Shown here: one piece after another, positions 1-11,953 of the stretch
Position numbering within the stretch: position 1 is the stretch's first letter
Layout: every line of letters begins with the position of its first letter
Made by a program: the position numbers and the translations under genes
Notes under the pieces: generated by a model
What the model saw: only the letters and a program-made list of their open reading frames with translations
Databases searched by the model: none
Told to the model about the DNA's origin: nothing
Origin: Rhodeus uyekii
Lineage: Eukaryota; Chordata; Actinopteri; Cypriniformes; Acheilognathidae
Direction: 5' to 3'
DNA: 64,000 nt
Assembly: GCA_037043235.1 (NCBI GenBank)
Contig: JAWRVZ010000056.1
Span: forward strand, 2,625,001 to 2,689,000

Positions 1-2791
1 TACTAATGTTTGTGACTCAAAAATGTTATCCAAACCATGTGTTTTGTGATCAGTTGCACTCCTATCCTGTTGATTTGGCAGGATATATTAAAGGACTCAT
101 CTTTTTAAGTAGCCAGGCCCAGTATAGGTTTTAGTTCCGTTGTTTAAGTTACTTCTTGTTTCTTAGCTAGTATTAAGGGAGGGACATTCATACTAGAAAG
201 ACCATTTGATTGGACAAAAATCTGTTCAGTACATGATGAGTCATCTGTGTTTTTCGTTCACTTTCCCTAGAACACAAAAAAACTGTCCCTTTCTATAGTG
301 TAAAAGTACATTTTGCCGAAAGTACATTTTTAGACTTATACTACAAACAAATGGATTACCTTAAAATGATATGCATGTATTTTTTACTTTCCAGTAGAGA
401 TTTATATAGTTGCTTATAAATCAATATCATATAGAGATCACCATCGATGATAAGTTCAGAACATATTTACGCTATATGGATTCATCTAACAGCCTTTAAC
501 ACAGCAGAAATAAACTAGGGCATCAGTGCATGTCAGAAAATAAGAAATTTCTGCGTTTCTCAGTGTGAATGAATGGCGGGGTTTCATCTGGTACACAAAC
601 TCACACATATGTGACTCTCGAGGTGTTTTCAGTATCTGCTGTCTCACATGAACACATGAACTTCATCTCACACATTGAAACAGAAACTAAAGCTGAAAGA
701 TGTTCATGACAAACCATCAAAATAAAAGTAAAAGAAATTATGACAAATGTACCACTACTGCAGGCTACTAAAATTGACTACTACTACTAATGAAAAAGTA
801 AGTAATAATGATAATAATAACATTTTTATTCTACATTTAAAAAAAGGATGAAAACTTATTGTCTACAAAAAAACATTTACTTGTGGTTGTTTAGACATAC
901 AATCTTGTTTTATTTCTTGGTTATTTGATCATCCACTGGAATATGTTGCATAATCTGTGCATCTTGTCTATCTGTTTTGAATATGACATATGTGGGTAGA
1001 CGCCACAATTAGCAAACTCTTATATCATACCTACTCCTATTTATCACTTTTTCTTTCACAAATTGACTTACACAGTATACATGAATTTGCCTTTGCTTTT
1101 GATAAATGCTTATTCTGAAATGTTTTTTCTCTTATGCTGTTGAGGAGGCACTGAATACTTCAACTTGTTTTTAATCTCATTTTCAACCTCATTTCCGAAT
1201 ATTAATCAGTTTTAAGTGAATAAGTACTTCATTCTAGATGGAAGTGACGGCATCCTGTGTCACGATTAAAGCACTTTAGATCAGATTCATGATGCAAAGA
1301 GCTGATATTTTTTTCCTTCTGAATCAGCTTCCACCAGTCACACATTCATTAGGTCTCATTAATCATTTTCTTAACCAAGAGACCACACTAGCATCTGAAA
1401 ATGTTCAGACATGATGTAACAAGATTCTAGTGACAAGCAATTTGGCCGTTTACAAATGCAAAAAACAAACACACAACCATAACCAATCAGAAGTCAGGTT
1501 TTATCTGTTTACATGCTCTCTTGATCTCTTTTTTATGACTTTCCAGACACCAAACTTTTTGTCATGTAATACAGGGATTTGTCACCTGACATTATATTTT
1601 ACATTTACAGTATCAGTCGATATTGTGAACATAGTGAATATTTCATTGTGCATACTCATTACTCCTATTTTTACATTTAGTATGCCTATGATGTCGTATA
1701 ATATTCACTTTAAATGTAATAAAGTTAAATGTAATTCTTTGAAAATTACACAAAGAATATTGTTTTTTTGTATACTGTATGTTTTAATGTTGTATTGCCA
1801 AATTTCACTTGTCAGGACCTATTTTTGTCTAGGCATGAATTTACACTCATCACAAGGAAACTTGATTTCAATCTTGAATTGAATTTACAAAAAAGACATC
1901 TAAGCAAGAATAACGAAAAATTACAGACAGAAGCACAAATCAAATAAAAATAGAACTGAAATATAGAGAACTTTACATTTTCAGGTAGGTCTAACAGTAT
2001 TCAGGTACAGGAATACTAAAGAAATTGAAGAAAGAAAATGTTTCATTGTATAAAGTTAAATACAGAAATATTCTTCTCGCTATCTAATGCACTGTTACAA
2101 CTGTTTACGTTCACTTAAGACATGGCTGTGTTTATGCAAGTACAATAATCTGTAAAGAAGCTCTTAATTTGTGTCTTAGAGCATGCACAAGTACTACTGA
2201 CTGCTTTAAAATCATTGAAAGCCTAAATTGACAACTGACAAGTCATGCATATTATAAACTTTAGTAACGATGCAACACTGGCCGATTAGGCAAATGAAAA
2301 TTCTGTCCCGAAATGTGAGCGTAAGTCTTGTATCGCAGTGTGTATCTCACTTGTACAGACGATGTGGTGATGTGAAGCCGTGTGTGTTTTGAAAGAGAGA
2401 GAGAGAATATACCTATACCTGGACAGCACGTGCTGAACGTGGCTGTCATTCAGCTGCTGCCCCTGCTGGGGAGTTTGTCCCATTTTGCCTTAACACTCTG
2501 CGAGTTAACGCCTATTATTGCGCACACTGGTCCTGTCTCTGCACCGCAGTACTGCCGTGCTCCGTCTTCATAATTAAGTCATTTATTCTATTTCAGATGT
2601 GTCATTGAGCACAAGACTGAGGTGGATGGGCTGAGAGACTAGTAGATTGCCGTTTAAACAGGATAATTTAGTCAAATTTAGGCATGGATCAAAAGAGTTT
2701 ATTAGTTGATTGTGAATTAAAGGCATGCTAAACTTTAACTAAAAATGGATCTCTGTAAAAAAAAAAAACGTTTAAAGGTTCTGATGACACA
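1..2791. other. unassigned AT-rich DNA, no gene seen
   Basis: This is AT-rich sequence without a recognisable gene. The longest open frame (1430-1882) opens at GTG, is leucine/phenylalanine rich, and shows no domain or splice context, so I treat it as chance. A short GA run lies near 2394-2405. The 2280-2600 part is less AT-rich and ends in a polypyrimidine-AG stretch (about 2585-2596) that could be a splice acceptor, but nothing supports an exon behind it. Confidence 0.6.
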
Positions 2792-2793
2792 TA

Positions 2794-2975
2794 CACTCAT
2801 CTAAAGGATTATTAGGAACACCTGTTCAATTTCTCATTAATGCAATTATCTAATCAACCAATGACATGACAGTTGCTTCAAGGGGTGTGGTCCTGGTCAA
2901 GACAATCTCCTGAACTCCAAACTGAATGTCAGAATGGAAAAGAAGTGTTGTTCCTAATAATCCTTTATATGAGTG
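2794..2975. mobile_element. Tc1-like deletion derivative (182-bp MITE)
   Basis: The ends are inverted repeats: the left end reads cactcatctaaaggatta and the right end is its near-exact complement (taatcctttatatgagtg). Both are flanked by TA (2792-2793 and 2976-2977), the target duplication of Tc1/mariner transposons. The inside ('ggaacacctgttcaatttc', 'gtggtcctggtcaagac') matches from memory the outer parts of a Tc1-like family common in fish. The transposase gene is entirely missing, so this copy could only have moved by borrowing transposase. Confidence 0.85.
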
Positions 2976-2977
2976 TA

Positions 2978-3347
2978 TGCATCAATAATGTGCTTTGTTT
3001 AAAATAAAAATGCCTTAAACAGACAGAGTTAGGCTAATGCGTTTTTTTTGTCAATGAATATGGATTCTGGCTTCCCCAAAACTTTTTTCAATGCAAGTGA
3101 ACGTAAACAGTCGAGAATGTGCATGCGAATCAGTATTTTGGATCCATTCATTGTCTTAAAGTGACTGCAGCCTAATATTCCTACTGCGTGTTTTTAATGG
3201 AAGTCAAACAACTTGAGCATAAAATGAGAATAATCTGAATAATAAGATTAATCATTATAAGTCAAGATTATATGCAATGTTGTTTTACATTTGATTACTT
3301 AATTAAATTTCTGTACGCATCTCGCATCTCTTCCATGAGCACCTAAC

Positions 3348-3383
<36 letters not shown>

Positions 3384-4659
3384 AGTAATGAGTTAGATTA
3401 TTTTTGCTTGTTTTCCTTATTTTTATCTGACAGTCCTTTTCCCCCCCAGAACATAGCACATACCAAATATATTAGTTAATCTAGTATTCGTTTTTGCTGA
3501 AGTAGCCTATTGATAATTGAGAAATATTACTGATATCTAAAATTATCATGAAAGGAGACATTGATCATATCGCCCACCAATAATTTTCAAGTTTGACTAA
3601 AATAATTGTGATTATGATAGCAGCCCTACCTAACTTTTTGAATGCTAAGGTCTACTGGTTGTTTAAAAAAAAAAAAAAAAAATCTATAATTTTCAACATG
3701 AGTCTCAGGGGCAAATCATGTACAGTGTACATCAGGCTTAAAGGACAGTACAGTACTTGTGGAGGAAGACTTTTGGTTGGCCTGATGGGGTTGGGGGTGG
3801 AGGGGATTGTACATGCCTCAGGGGACATAAGCCTCACACTCCACTATCAGTGCAGCAAGGTGAAAGAGATGTCCAGCTAATTATACAAGCAGCGCTGAGG
3901 CATTCTGCTTGAGTGGCTTTATTCTGATGAGCTGACAGGGAAAAGCCGAGGATGCCGTTTGAACAAAAGGAGGGAAAAAAGGAAGGAGAAATGAAGAAAA
4001 GGGAGAGATGAATGTCTTTGGTCATGAAGTGTAATCCCACGCTTGCTTTTATCAGCCGTTCTCTGCTGCACCTGAAATGTTGCCCGCTGCTTGTGCGCTA
4101 AGCCTTAGCATAGCAAAGAGGAGAAGCCTGCGAAATTTCAGCTTCCATAGTTTTTTTTCCCTTTCGCCTCCCTACCTTTGTTGTGTGACTACGATGCAGA
4201 ATTATTCAAATCCCTGCATCGTTTTTTTTTTTTTTTTTTTTTGTGTGGTGGTGGTGGGTGCAAATGAAAGCAGCCTTGGCGCGGATGCCCTGGGGACCAG
4301 CGGGGCGTGAGGAGAGCGCTGATTCAGACTACACAGTGCCACCTTGAAGTCATACTGTTTGTCCTACCCGGGCACTAGGCTGTTCGCTCGGCTCTGGGCA
4401 GGAAGCTCTGAAGACTGGGTGGAAAGCAAAAGCTTGGCCCTTTTATATGACCCTGCCACTGTTTTTTTTCTGCATATGAAACTTGCTCAAACACAACTTA
4501 CTTTTACTCCAGTGGCTTAAAAAATGCGTAATGTTTGACAGATTATACTAAGGAGAGATAGTGTAATATAATCTTATACTAATTTCATACTTTTTCTAGT
4601 TGCTTTAGACATTGAGTGTAGCAATACAAATTGCTTAACTTTTGTTATTTACACATGGT
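2978..4659. other. unassigned DNA with simple repeats
   Basis: No gene is seen. The segment holds a CA microsatellite (3347-3379), an A run near 3665-3682 and a T run at 4222-4242. The stretch 3880-4440 is more mixed in base composition and could hold regulatory DNA, but nothing specific supports that. Confidence 0.5.
3347..3379. repeat. (CA)n microsatellite
   Basis: About 16 uninterrupted CA dinucleotides. Confidence 0.95.
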
Positions 4660-4722
4660 TATCAAGGAATGGTTCACCCAAAGATGAAACATCTTTTACT
4701 TTACTTTGTGTTGTTCCAAACT
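4660..4722 (+). repeat. partial cyprinid dispersed repeat, left end
   Basis: The sequence 'aatggttcacccaaagatga' followed by 'tgttgttccaaac' is the left end of the dispersed repeat also seen at 11438, 16106 and 47742. It stops at 4722, where another repeat end begins, so it seems truncated or interrupted. Confidence 0.6.
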
Positions 4723-5169
4723 AGGGTTGGGTTTCATTTGAATTTGAGCTATTCCGATTCTGCTAATTGATTATTGCAGCTGAATATGAACAAAAATCAG
4801 CAACATAAAGAACATTTATAGAGAGACGTTTACCTATGGTTTTAACAAAAATACCAATAAATAGATTAACTAATACAATTTCATTACATTATTAAACACT
4901 AGAAAACAGTCTGCTTCCATTTTAAAAGCAAATTTACAGGTCCAGTATACTGGTGCACATGCATTTTCTTTCTCAACTGTTTACGTTTGTTTATGAGGAC
5001 ATTTTTTTACATCCTTTTGCGTGTGTTTGTCCTTTCTAGAGCAAGACATGAAAGAGAACTCAATTCTGTACTTGCGCATTATATGAGAGGCTGCTTTTTG
5101 TGTGCACACTTTTGGTGTATAATACGCATATTGATTATATCGTAAATAGGTTTTATTCATGTGATTTAG
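4723..5169. repeat. possible hAT-like MITE, only left end recognised
   Basis: The sequence 'tagggttgggtttcatttg' with 'ctattccgattctg' resembles the end of a common fish MITE of the type starting 'agggctgggtatcg'. I cannot place a matching right end, so the extent is a guess. It begins exactly where the preceding dispersed repeat breaks off, which suggests an insertion. Confidence 0.3.
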
Positions 5170-5426
5170 AAAAGCTGATGTTCAGTATCATTAATACAGT
5201 CTTCCGTGTCACATGATTTTTCAGAAATAATTCTGATATGATGATTTGGTGCTCAAGAAACTGTTCTTACTATTGTTAACAATTTTGCAAATAGTTCTGC
5301 TGTAATTATCTTTGTAGAATGTTTTAATGAATTTAAAGTTCAAAAGAATAACTTTTATTTGATTAATAGCTTTTTTTTTTATCTTATTACGTCCTTACTG
5401 ACCCCAAAACTTATACGGCAGTGTAT
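5170..5426 (+). repeat. cyprinid dispersed repeat, 3' part (copy 1)
   Basis: Marked by 'gtcacatgatttttcagaaa', 'aaagttcaaaagaa' and the end 'ctgaccccaaaacttatac' followed by 'ggcagtgtat'. The same ordered blocks recur at 54128-54517. This is a widespread teleost repeat of unclear class, and its 5' part is eroded. Confidence 0.65.
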
Positions 5427-5495
5427 GTTCTTGTGTGTCCTGAAAGGAAGTCTCACAGTTTTGGAAGCAAATTATGTAAGAAGTTTCATTTTTGT

Positions 5496-5900
5496 TAGAG
5501 CTGCATAATTCAGGATAAATTGATAATTACTTTTATTTATTTTTTAAATGGAGTTCACGATTCTGAATAGACAAATAAACAAATTAACATGAAATTTACT
5601 TGAGGTTCTGACAAAATGTTAATTGTAATTGATACAATCGTTATTTGAAGCTTCAAGTTACTTGCGAAAGGTTATTTACTCTATTAGCTCATGTTTATAT
5701 CTGATCTATAAACTTTTATCCCAGTACATCTGTGATAATTTGAACTAGTGTAACAAAAATAATAATAGTGTGGTTGCATAAAAACTGCTTTTGAAACAAA
5801 GGTTTAATTGACATAGCAGAATCGTTGTCATTTAGGAATAAGATTGCATCACTGTTTGAATCGTGATCACAGTCTTTTAACGATTAATTGTGCAGCTCTA
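5496..5900. mobile_element. hAT-like MITE
   Basis: Inverted ends: tagagctgcataatt on the left and the complement of tagagctgcacaattaatcg on the right. The flanking 8-mers atttttgt (5488-5495) and attttcct (5901-5908) agree at 6 of 8 positions, as expected for an aged 8-bp target duplication of a hAT transposon. The 405-bp interior is AT-rich and non-coding. Confidence 0.75.
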
Positions 5901-5908
5901 ATTTTCCT

Positions 5909-8900
5909 CCATTAATTCCATCTCTGGACATTATTGATCTGATCACAAATGTTTTGTACACCGTTTACATATGTATTTAGCAATGTCCACTTGAAATCAG
6001 CTCACCTGAAATGGATTTTAATAACAGGTGTAAATGGGGTATTTGAGGTAGTCTGGGGTCTTGATAATCACTTGGGATTGCTCAGCACGCACTAGCAGTC
6101 AGATTTTATCTTGGCCCCTTTGTCTCACCGTATCAGGAAACAGAGCGTGAACGTGCTTGGACAGCCAGGACCAGATGATCAGGTCAAAAGGGCCCAGGAT
6201 CACCAGATTGGAAGCTTCTGGGCCAATGTGAACCTTTCGTTCTATGAACACCTTGAACTTCTTCAACCCCGCTGTCATGACAATGAATACTACATCCCAC
6301 CAGCATCATACTACCTCAGTCCAGGCTGTGAAACAATAGTGCTGCCCATTGCCGGAGGCTGGGAGGGGGTTTGGTATCTCTGAGGTTATCTCCCAGTCTC
6401 ATCGGCCTTTCAGTGTAATTATGCATAATTGCCATGCCACATGGAGTGTAAATATAGCGGATGTGAATATGTCTCATGAGAAGAAATACACTTTTTTGGT
6501 GAAAGTCCATCTTATCCAAAAAAACACCTTTTGACTTTGACTTGAGTTTGCCCCATGCAGTCATTAAAGGCCAATGACGCTTGAAGAGGCTGACCATGAC
6601 GATGGGTCATTAAATGCAAGAGAGTTCTCTCTTGTCAGCCCTCTAGCTACAGGCTGGGTTGCATATGGCCATGTCAGAGACCTTTCTCTGAAGATCTCGC
6701 CTGGACAGGGGCCAGTCTTAATGGCCGGGTAAAGGAGCAGCAAATAGCAGGAGTTGACAGTGGAAAGCCTTGGGAGGGGGAAACGGAAGGGAAGAAAGAG
6801 TGCGAGAAGTGGCCTGGAGTAGGACGTGTGTAATGGCACAAGACTGTCCTTTCTGGCCAGACATAGTGCTCTCCAGTAATTAGACAGGAAGCCGATGTCA
6901 CCCGCCACCTCTTGTGTGGTGGAGATGAAAGAAGGGGGCCACGGTGGCTGCTCTTTTCCCTTGTATCAACCGAAGAGGACAAAAGCGACGGCTACCTCAT
7001 TTACATTTGAGGGCACTGAAACCTTCATAAGGCACAGTGTTTCTCCTACAAATGCTGCTAGTATGTCAGTTAGTGACACAAATTGTACTGCTCATGACTT
7101 TGTTCATTAATTCATTCTTTGAATGTTCAGGTATAAACAAACACCATGAATCTCTTCACCTTGGTTTTTTCTTGTTTCCTGAAACAATGCAAGACATACA
7201 ATTTAAATATCCACTTTATCTCTCTCACTCTTTAAAAGTAGTGCATGTATAGTAGTAAATTATCATGCTATGATTTTAACTTAAGCTTGTCTATTCATTA
7301 TTGCTTTATTTGTTCTTATTTGTTTAAAAGGCCAGCCTTTTTTACATGCCCTTTCATCCACATTCAAAAGAAAACTGTGTTTCTCAGGCAGTGCTATGTG
7401 CTCTTTAAATATTCAAGATGGCAGTGCCATTAGTCATAATTCTAGTTCTCCAACCTGTCCAGTTCACCTGATGGCTCTCAACATTCTGAATGTACCAGAG
7501 TCACCACACCACTGGATCACTAAAGAGCACTTATGGATAGTAAAAAAAAAATGACCTCACTATTAATTTTAGAATGTGGAGGTCAACAGCAATTCCGCCC
7601 ACTTTTCCAATGCTAGCTTGCCAGACAGGGTTCCTTGACTGGACTAGTAAGACCTTTCCACGCCCTGCAAGTTACTGGCCCTCACTGTCACTCTCCCTGC
7701 ATGTCAGGGTCTTATATCCATTCTCATACACTTACTAGCTCTCTTCCAGGCCTCTCTGAGCCACGACTGCCAGAATTAGGGAGCAATTAATGTCAGCGCT
7801 GATGGCAGTGGTTATGTTAAACTGACTTCTGTCTTCAGAATTTAAGCACATTCACTCCATTATTCATTAACTGTAAGGGTTGAAATTACTGTCAGATGAA
7901 GAAATCAGTGTCAGGTAGAAATGGCGGGGCTATCCGGATAGTGATTCAGTCGGGCTGTGTTTCCCAGCCTGCCCTTGTCAGGTTCTAGAAGTGGCCGTTA
8001 ATGCCCCTTGTGACTTTTTTGGTGGAAATGGGGGTATTTGAGTAAATAAACTGGAACTACAATACTGCTCGCATGCAAAAGTACTTTTCTTTATAGCAAA
8101 CAAAACAAGAAAAGAAAAAAAAATGCAAGGATGTTACATTATTCTTATTTAACTCTTCAATTGCAATACAATTGAAGTCAAAATTTTGCTTCTGAATTAA
8201 TATGCGGTGTCACATTCTAAGCTTTAAGAATTATTTGGGATGCAGCACCATTCGGGAAAGACTACAAGGCAGGGACGTTCTTTCAAATGTACATGCATTT
8301 TTGGCGTCGTCATATCCAGCTCAGAGCTCATTCTGATACATTCCATTACAAAATGGTTTGGATGTCAGCAGCTCAAAGTCCTATGGGTATTGTTTGGCTG
8401 CAGTTGCGTCTACCATGCAGGCAATTATGTGGCCAAATTTTACAAGTGTTGGTTTTACAGAAAAAAAATGGAAGAAAGGAAAGGGGAAAATGGATTTAAT
8501 TACTCAGATAAAACAAAGCACCAAAACCATTTTGGTTTTTCATTTTATTTTCTATTATTTCAATACTTCTTTTTTCCCCTCTGCGCGTCTTTCTTTTCTG
8601 TGGCACAACTGGGGAAAATGTTGGTCTCACACGTTTTTGCGGCTGACCAAGGCCAAGCCGGTAACACGGAGAGCGCGAGGCACGAGCCAACAGTTTCAGG
8701 CAAATCATAAAAGCAATCCATTAGAAAAAAGAAAAAAAAATGAGAAGACTATTGAGTGGAGCGGAGCTGGAAGCCACTCATTAAGGTGAAATGTGCCAAG
8801 GTCTGCACTCACAAAGGACTCTAATGCGCCCATCGCCAGATTCTTTTTGTGCGAGTGTGATGTCATTCATTGTGATGCAGAACCCAGAGAGCACGCCACA

Positions 8901-9579
8901 TACAAGTGACAAGCCCTATATGAGTTTTATATCCTTATAAAAATCTCTCTCTTTCTCTCTCGTTCTCTTTGTCTCTCTCTCACTCACACAAATGCTACAC
9001 GCACTTTCACACACTCTTTTCACGCCTCTAGATGTAATTCTTCCAGATTACTACAGCAGGGGGCAGTCTGGCATCCGCACGGATCCCTGGCACTGGCTCA
9101 TTGGCTTTCTGAGATGCCTCTTAGTGTTCCTGTGTGTGTTTTGGGGGTTATATATGTACGTGTGTGTGTGTGTGTGTGTTTCTGTATTCTTGCTACTGTA
9201 TGGGTGTTTTCTGAGCAATGGGGCAGTAAGAGGCCACTTCAGCCATACTTCTATAGTCTATACGTTTCCAGGAAAACCTTGAGAACAGCTAAGAGATGTA
9301 CTTTGTGCTATTTTATAAGTGTTGGAGAGCAGAGATGTAACCAGTGGTGACCGAATGTAACTAAATATATTCTTGATAATCTAAATGTTCTCATTCTAGG
9401 GGGTTATTTCAAAATGTGCACTGTCAATATAATGTATTAATATATTGTAATTAAATAAATCACATAATTATATTACTTATTTGAGCAGTTTAAGCTTGAT
9501 CATTCAAGTTTTTGAGTTGCCAGTCAGCACCTTGTACGATAAAGTGTGTGGCCATGTTTGTATATTTAGTTATACAACT
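5909..9579. other. unassigned DNA; possible conserved noncoding blocks
   Basis: No gene is seen. Several parts (about 6080-6380, 6550-6980, 7560-7800, 8570-8900) have balanced composition, few simple repeats and no recognisable transposon ends, as conserved noncoding elements often do. Conservation cannot be judged from one sequence. Open frames here (for example 6111-6383, 8240-8710, 8358-8789) overlap each other on several frames and lack domains. A CT-rich run lies at about 8942-8976 and a TG microsatellite at 9160-9179. Confidence 0.45.
9160..9179. repeat. (TG)n microsatellite
   Basis: About ten TG dinucleotides. Confidence 0.9.
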
Positions 9580-9850
9580 AAACTTGTAACCTGATGGTCA
9601 TGGGTTCGAGTCTCGGTACTGGTAGGAAATGTAAGTTGGGGGAGTGAATGAATGGTGCTCTCTTCCACTCATTACCCACAACTGAGGTGCCCCTGAATAA
9701 GGTGCCTAACCTCCAATCGCTCTCCAGGCGCTGCAGCAAAAATGGCTGCCCATTTCTCAGAGTGTGTATGTGCGTGTGTTCAATATTCACGGTTATGCAT
9801 TTGTACTTGAATTGGTGAAATGCAGAGCACAAATTCTGAGTATGGGACAT
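9580..9850 (+). mobile_element. tRNA-derived SINE inserted in a Tc1 relic
   Basis: A polymerase III box B (gggttcgagtct, from 9602) opens a body with blocks typical of a fish SINE: 'ctgaggtgcccctgaa', 'gcgctgcagcaaaaatggct', 'aatgcagagcacaaattctg' and the end 'agtatggg'. Box A is not clear, so the copy is 5' truncated or decayed. Downstream the sequence passes directly into minus-strand Tc1 transposase, which places the SINE inside or at the broken edge of that transposon. The family name is not assigned. Confidence 0.75.
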
Positions 9851-10556
9851 GCGTTTACTCAATGCGAACCTGCTATCATCTGTGAAGAGAACGTGGCACC
9901 AATGCAAATTGAGCTGCACAGTGCTGAGCCATGAGCACAACTCCCTCAGCACAGGATATTAGGCCATAAAGCCACCATCATGAGCTATGTTTTTGACAGT
10001 TTGCTCAGAAACATGCACAACAGTAGCCTGCTGGACTTCATTTTGTAGGGCTCTGGTGATGCTCCTCCTGTTCCTCTCACAAGGGACCAGATCCCGGTCC
10101 TACTGCTGGGTTGCTGCCCTTCTACATCCCTGTCCAGCTCTCTTTGTCTAATGGCCTGTGTCCTGGTATCTCCTCCATGCTCTTGAAGCTGTACTTCCTT
10201 GCAACTGCACATATGGATATGCAATCCAGGAGGATCAACAAGGCCTGTGCAACCTAATTGGGTTGCATGTACTGCCTCATGCTACAGACAGCGACAAGGA
10301 CCCTAACAAAACACAAAACTAAAGACAAATCAGTCAGGAAGAATAAAGAGAGAGCAATTGTCAATGGCCACCAAATGCAAAATCATTCCCTTTTTTGGGG
10401 GATGTCTTGCTGTTGCCTGTCCAGTGCACCTGCTGTCACTTTCATTTGCACCAAAGCAGGTGAAACTCATTCACAATCACTTATGCTTCCTAATTGGAGA
10501 GATTGATGTTCCCTGAATTTTAATTGATTTGGTGTTATATTGTGATGATTAAGTTG
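9851..10556 (-). pseudogene. Tc1-like transposon relic, transposase fragments
   Basis: Read on the minus strand, the start (10556 downwards) matches the left end of the Tc1 copy at 46464: both share 'cttaatcatcaca', 'agttaggaagcat' or a close variant, and 'tgcaaatgaaagtgacagc'. Further in, peptides such as RSMEE-like and 'HVLFTDDSRFAL' (about 9850-9900) correspond to the conserved transposase region before the catalytic DDE core. The frame is repeatedly broken. The C-terminal half and the 3' terminal repeat are missing, because a SINE occupies the break at 9850. Tc1 transposases cut and paste DNA at TA sites; this copy is dead. Confidence 0.75.
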
Positions 10557-10564
10557 TACCTTAG

Positions 10565-11133
10565 TGTTACTAGAACCAGGAAGAATGACCATATTGTCCC
10601 AGTTCTGTCAACACTGTATTGGTTCCCTATTAAACACCAAATGCATTTTAAAATCTTGCTAATTACTTACAATGCATTAAATGGTTTATCACTCCAGTAC
10701 TCTTAACACATTATATTATATGCACATTATAATATATTCTATTCCTTCACATCTATTGCAGTCCTCATATCAATCTGACTTCTGACCTAGAGTGCTGTCT
10801 ATATCATAATCATGCACTGTTTGGCTGATGGTCAGAGGAGAACTAGTACCTGACTGAGCCTGGTTTCTCCCAAGGCTTTTTTCTCCATTCTGTTCTTCAT
10901 TCATTCTGTCACCTGCTGGAGTTTTGGTTCCTTGCCACTGTTGCCTCTAGCATGCTTAGTTGGGGACACTGAACACTTAATATTCATCAATATTATTGAT
11001 TGGCCAGCTCTTTTAGAGCTGCTGTACAGCAGACACAAACTTTGTTTTTATTGTGTCCTGTGACCACTGTGAAGCTGCTTTAAAACAAATCTCCATTGTA
11101 GAAAGTGCTATATAAATAAAGGTGACTTGATTT
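10565..11133 (+). pseudogene. L2-like LINE, 3' end with RT C-terminus
   Basis: The frame from 10566 encodes 'TRTRKNDHIVPVLSTLYWF' and 'FKILLITYNALNGLSLQYS'. These match the segment at the C-terminal side of the reverse transcriptase in L2/CR1-like fish LINEs, which usually reads HITPVL..LHWLPV..RI.FKILLL.YKALNG. The 3' untranslated region follows with 'ttttggttccttgccactgt', 'gcttagttggggacactgaa' and 'gaagctgctttaaaaca', and ends in 'ctatataaataaaggtgac' at about 11133. The copy is strongly 5' truncated, as usual for LINEs. It begins next to the Tc1 terminus at 10556. Confidence 0.8.
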
Positions 11134-11437
11134 GAGAAGTCATACATATAAAGTCATTTTTGTAATGATATTTTTTGGATATTCAATTCTTTTGTCTGCC
11201 GCAATAATTTAATGTCTTTGGCGATCATATTATTGAGATGCATTTGTGACTGAAAGTTCTATTCTATGGTATGTATATATAATTTTTTAGATTTGGTGTA
11301 ATTATATGATTGTTTATTATATTCTTTTAAAGTAATTTTTGTAGTACATATTTAATGCCTTTGTCAGCCACAATAATTGAATGTCTTCCATTATCTTCAT
11401 ATTCAGATACACTTCTACATAATACACAATTTTTTCA
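11134..11437. other. unassigned AT-rich DNA
   Basis: About 300 bases of AT-rich sequence with no recognised feature. Two short segments (11155-11230 and 11330-11395) resemble each other ('tttgtctgccgcaataattt' and 'tttgtcagccacaataattg'), suggesting an old local duplication. Confidence 0.4.
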
Positions 11438-11953
11438 CGGTAATTGTTATTAATGCCATTTCTTACTTTGTTTCAAACACAATAGATGTTTTTTCATCTT
11501 TGAAACACAAATGAAGATATTTTAAATGAAATTTCAGAAATTGCTGTCTCTCTGTTGACAGTCCATGCAACTACCACTTTGTTGCTTCACAAGGTTCATA
11601 AAGAGAAGGTAAAACTAATCCATATGAGTTGAGTGGTTTAACCAAAATGTTCAGAAACACTGATCAGAGAACATGAAAAGAGTCTCCAACATACTTGCTT
11701 GACACGTAAGAACACATCTCAAAACAGTTCTTGCAGATGCTCAAACATGCTGCACGACACACAAAAATAAAGCCTTGCTGTTTCTTGCAGAAGCTCAAAC
11801 ATGCTGCGTAACACACAAGAATGAATCGAATTGGTTCTTGCAGAAGTTCAAAAATGAGAAATCTGAGATTTGAACATAAGCTAAGTCTTGAGGGTTTGGA
11901 ACAACGTTAGGAAATTATGACAATTAAAAACAATTGGTGAATTAACACTTTAA
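11438..11953. repeat. cyprinid dispersed repeat with internal minisatellite
   Basis: The left half ('catctttgaaacacaaatga', 'gttcataaagagaaggtaaa', 'ctaatccatatgagttgag') and the inverted right end ('agggtttggaacaacgttag', 'attggtgaattaacacttta') belong to a repeat very common in cyprinids, whose ends face each other. Between them (11685-11860) a unit of about 60 bp is repeated about three times, each time carrying 'ttcttgcag(a/t)(a/t)g(c/t)tcaaa(c/a)atg' and mostly a following 'acacacaa'. The class is uncertain; the terminal 'ttaa' suggests a DNA element. Confidence 0.6.

Noticed and set aside
1430..1882. 150-codon open frame
   Set aside because: It opens at GTG, is low-complexity and hydrophobic in AT-rich DNA, and has no domain, splice sites or promoter context.
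2597..2645. Possible exon after a polypyrimidine-AG
   Set aside because: The frame closes quickly and no donor site or partner exon can be supported.
8240..8789. Overlapping open frames of 143-156 codons
   Set aside because: Frames overlap on the same strand and the opposite strand, show no domain, and reflect composition.
11685..11860. CRISPR-like spaced repeats
   Set aside because: Only about three imperfect units without unique spacers, inside a eukaryotic dispersed repeat.
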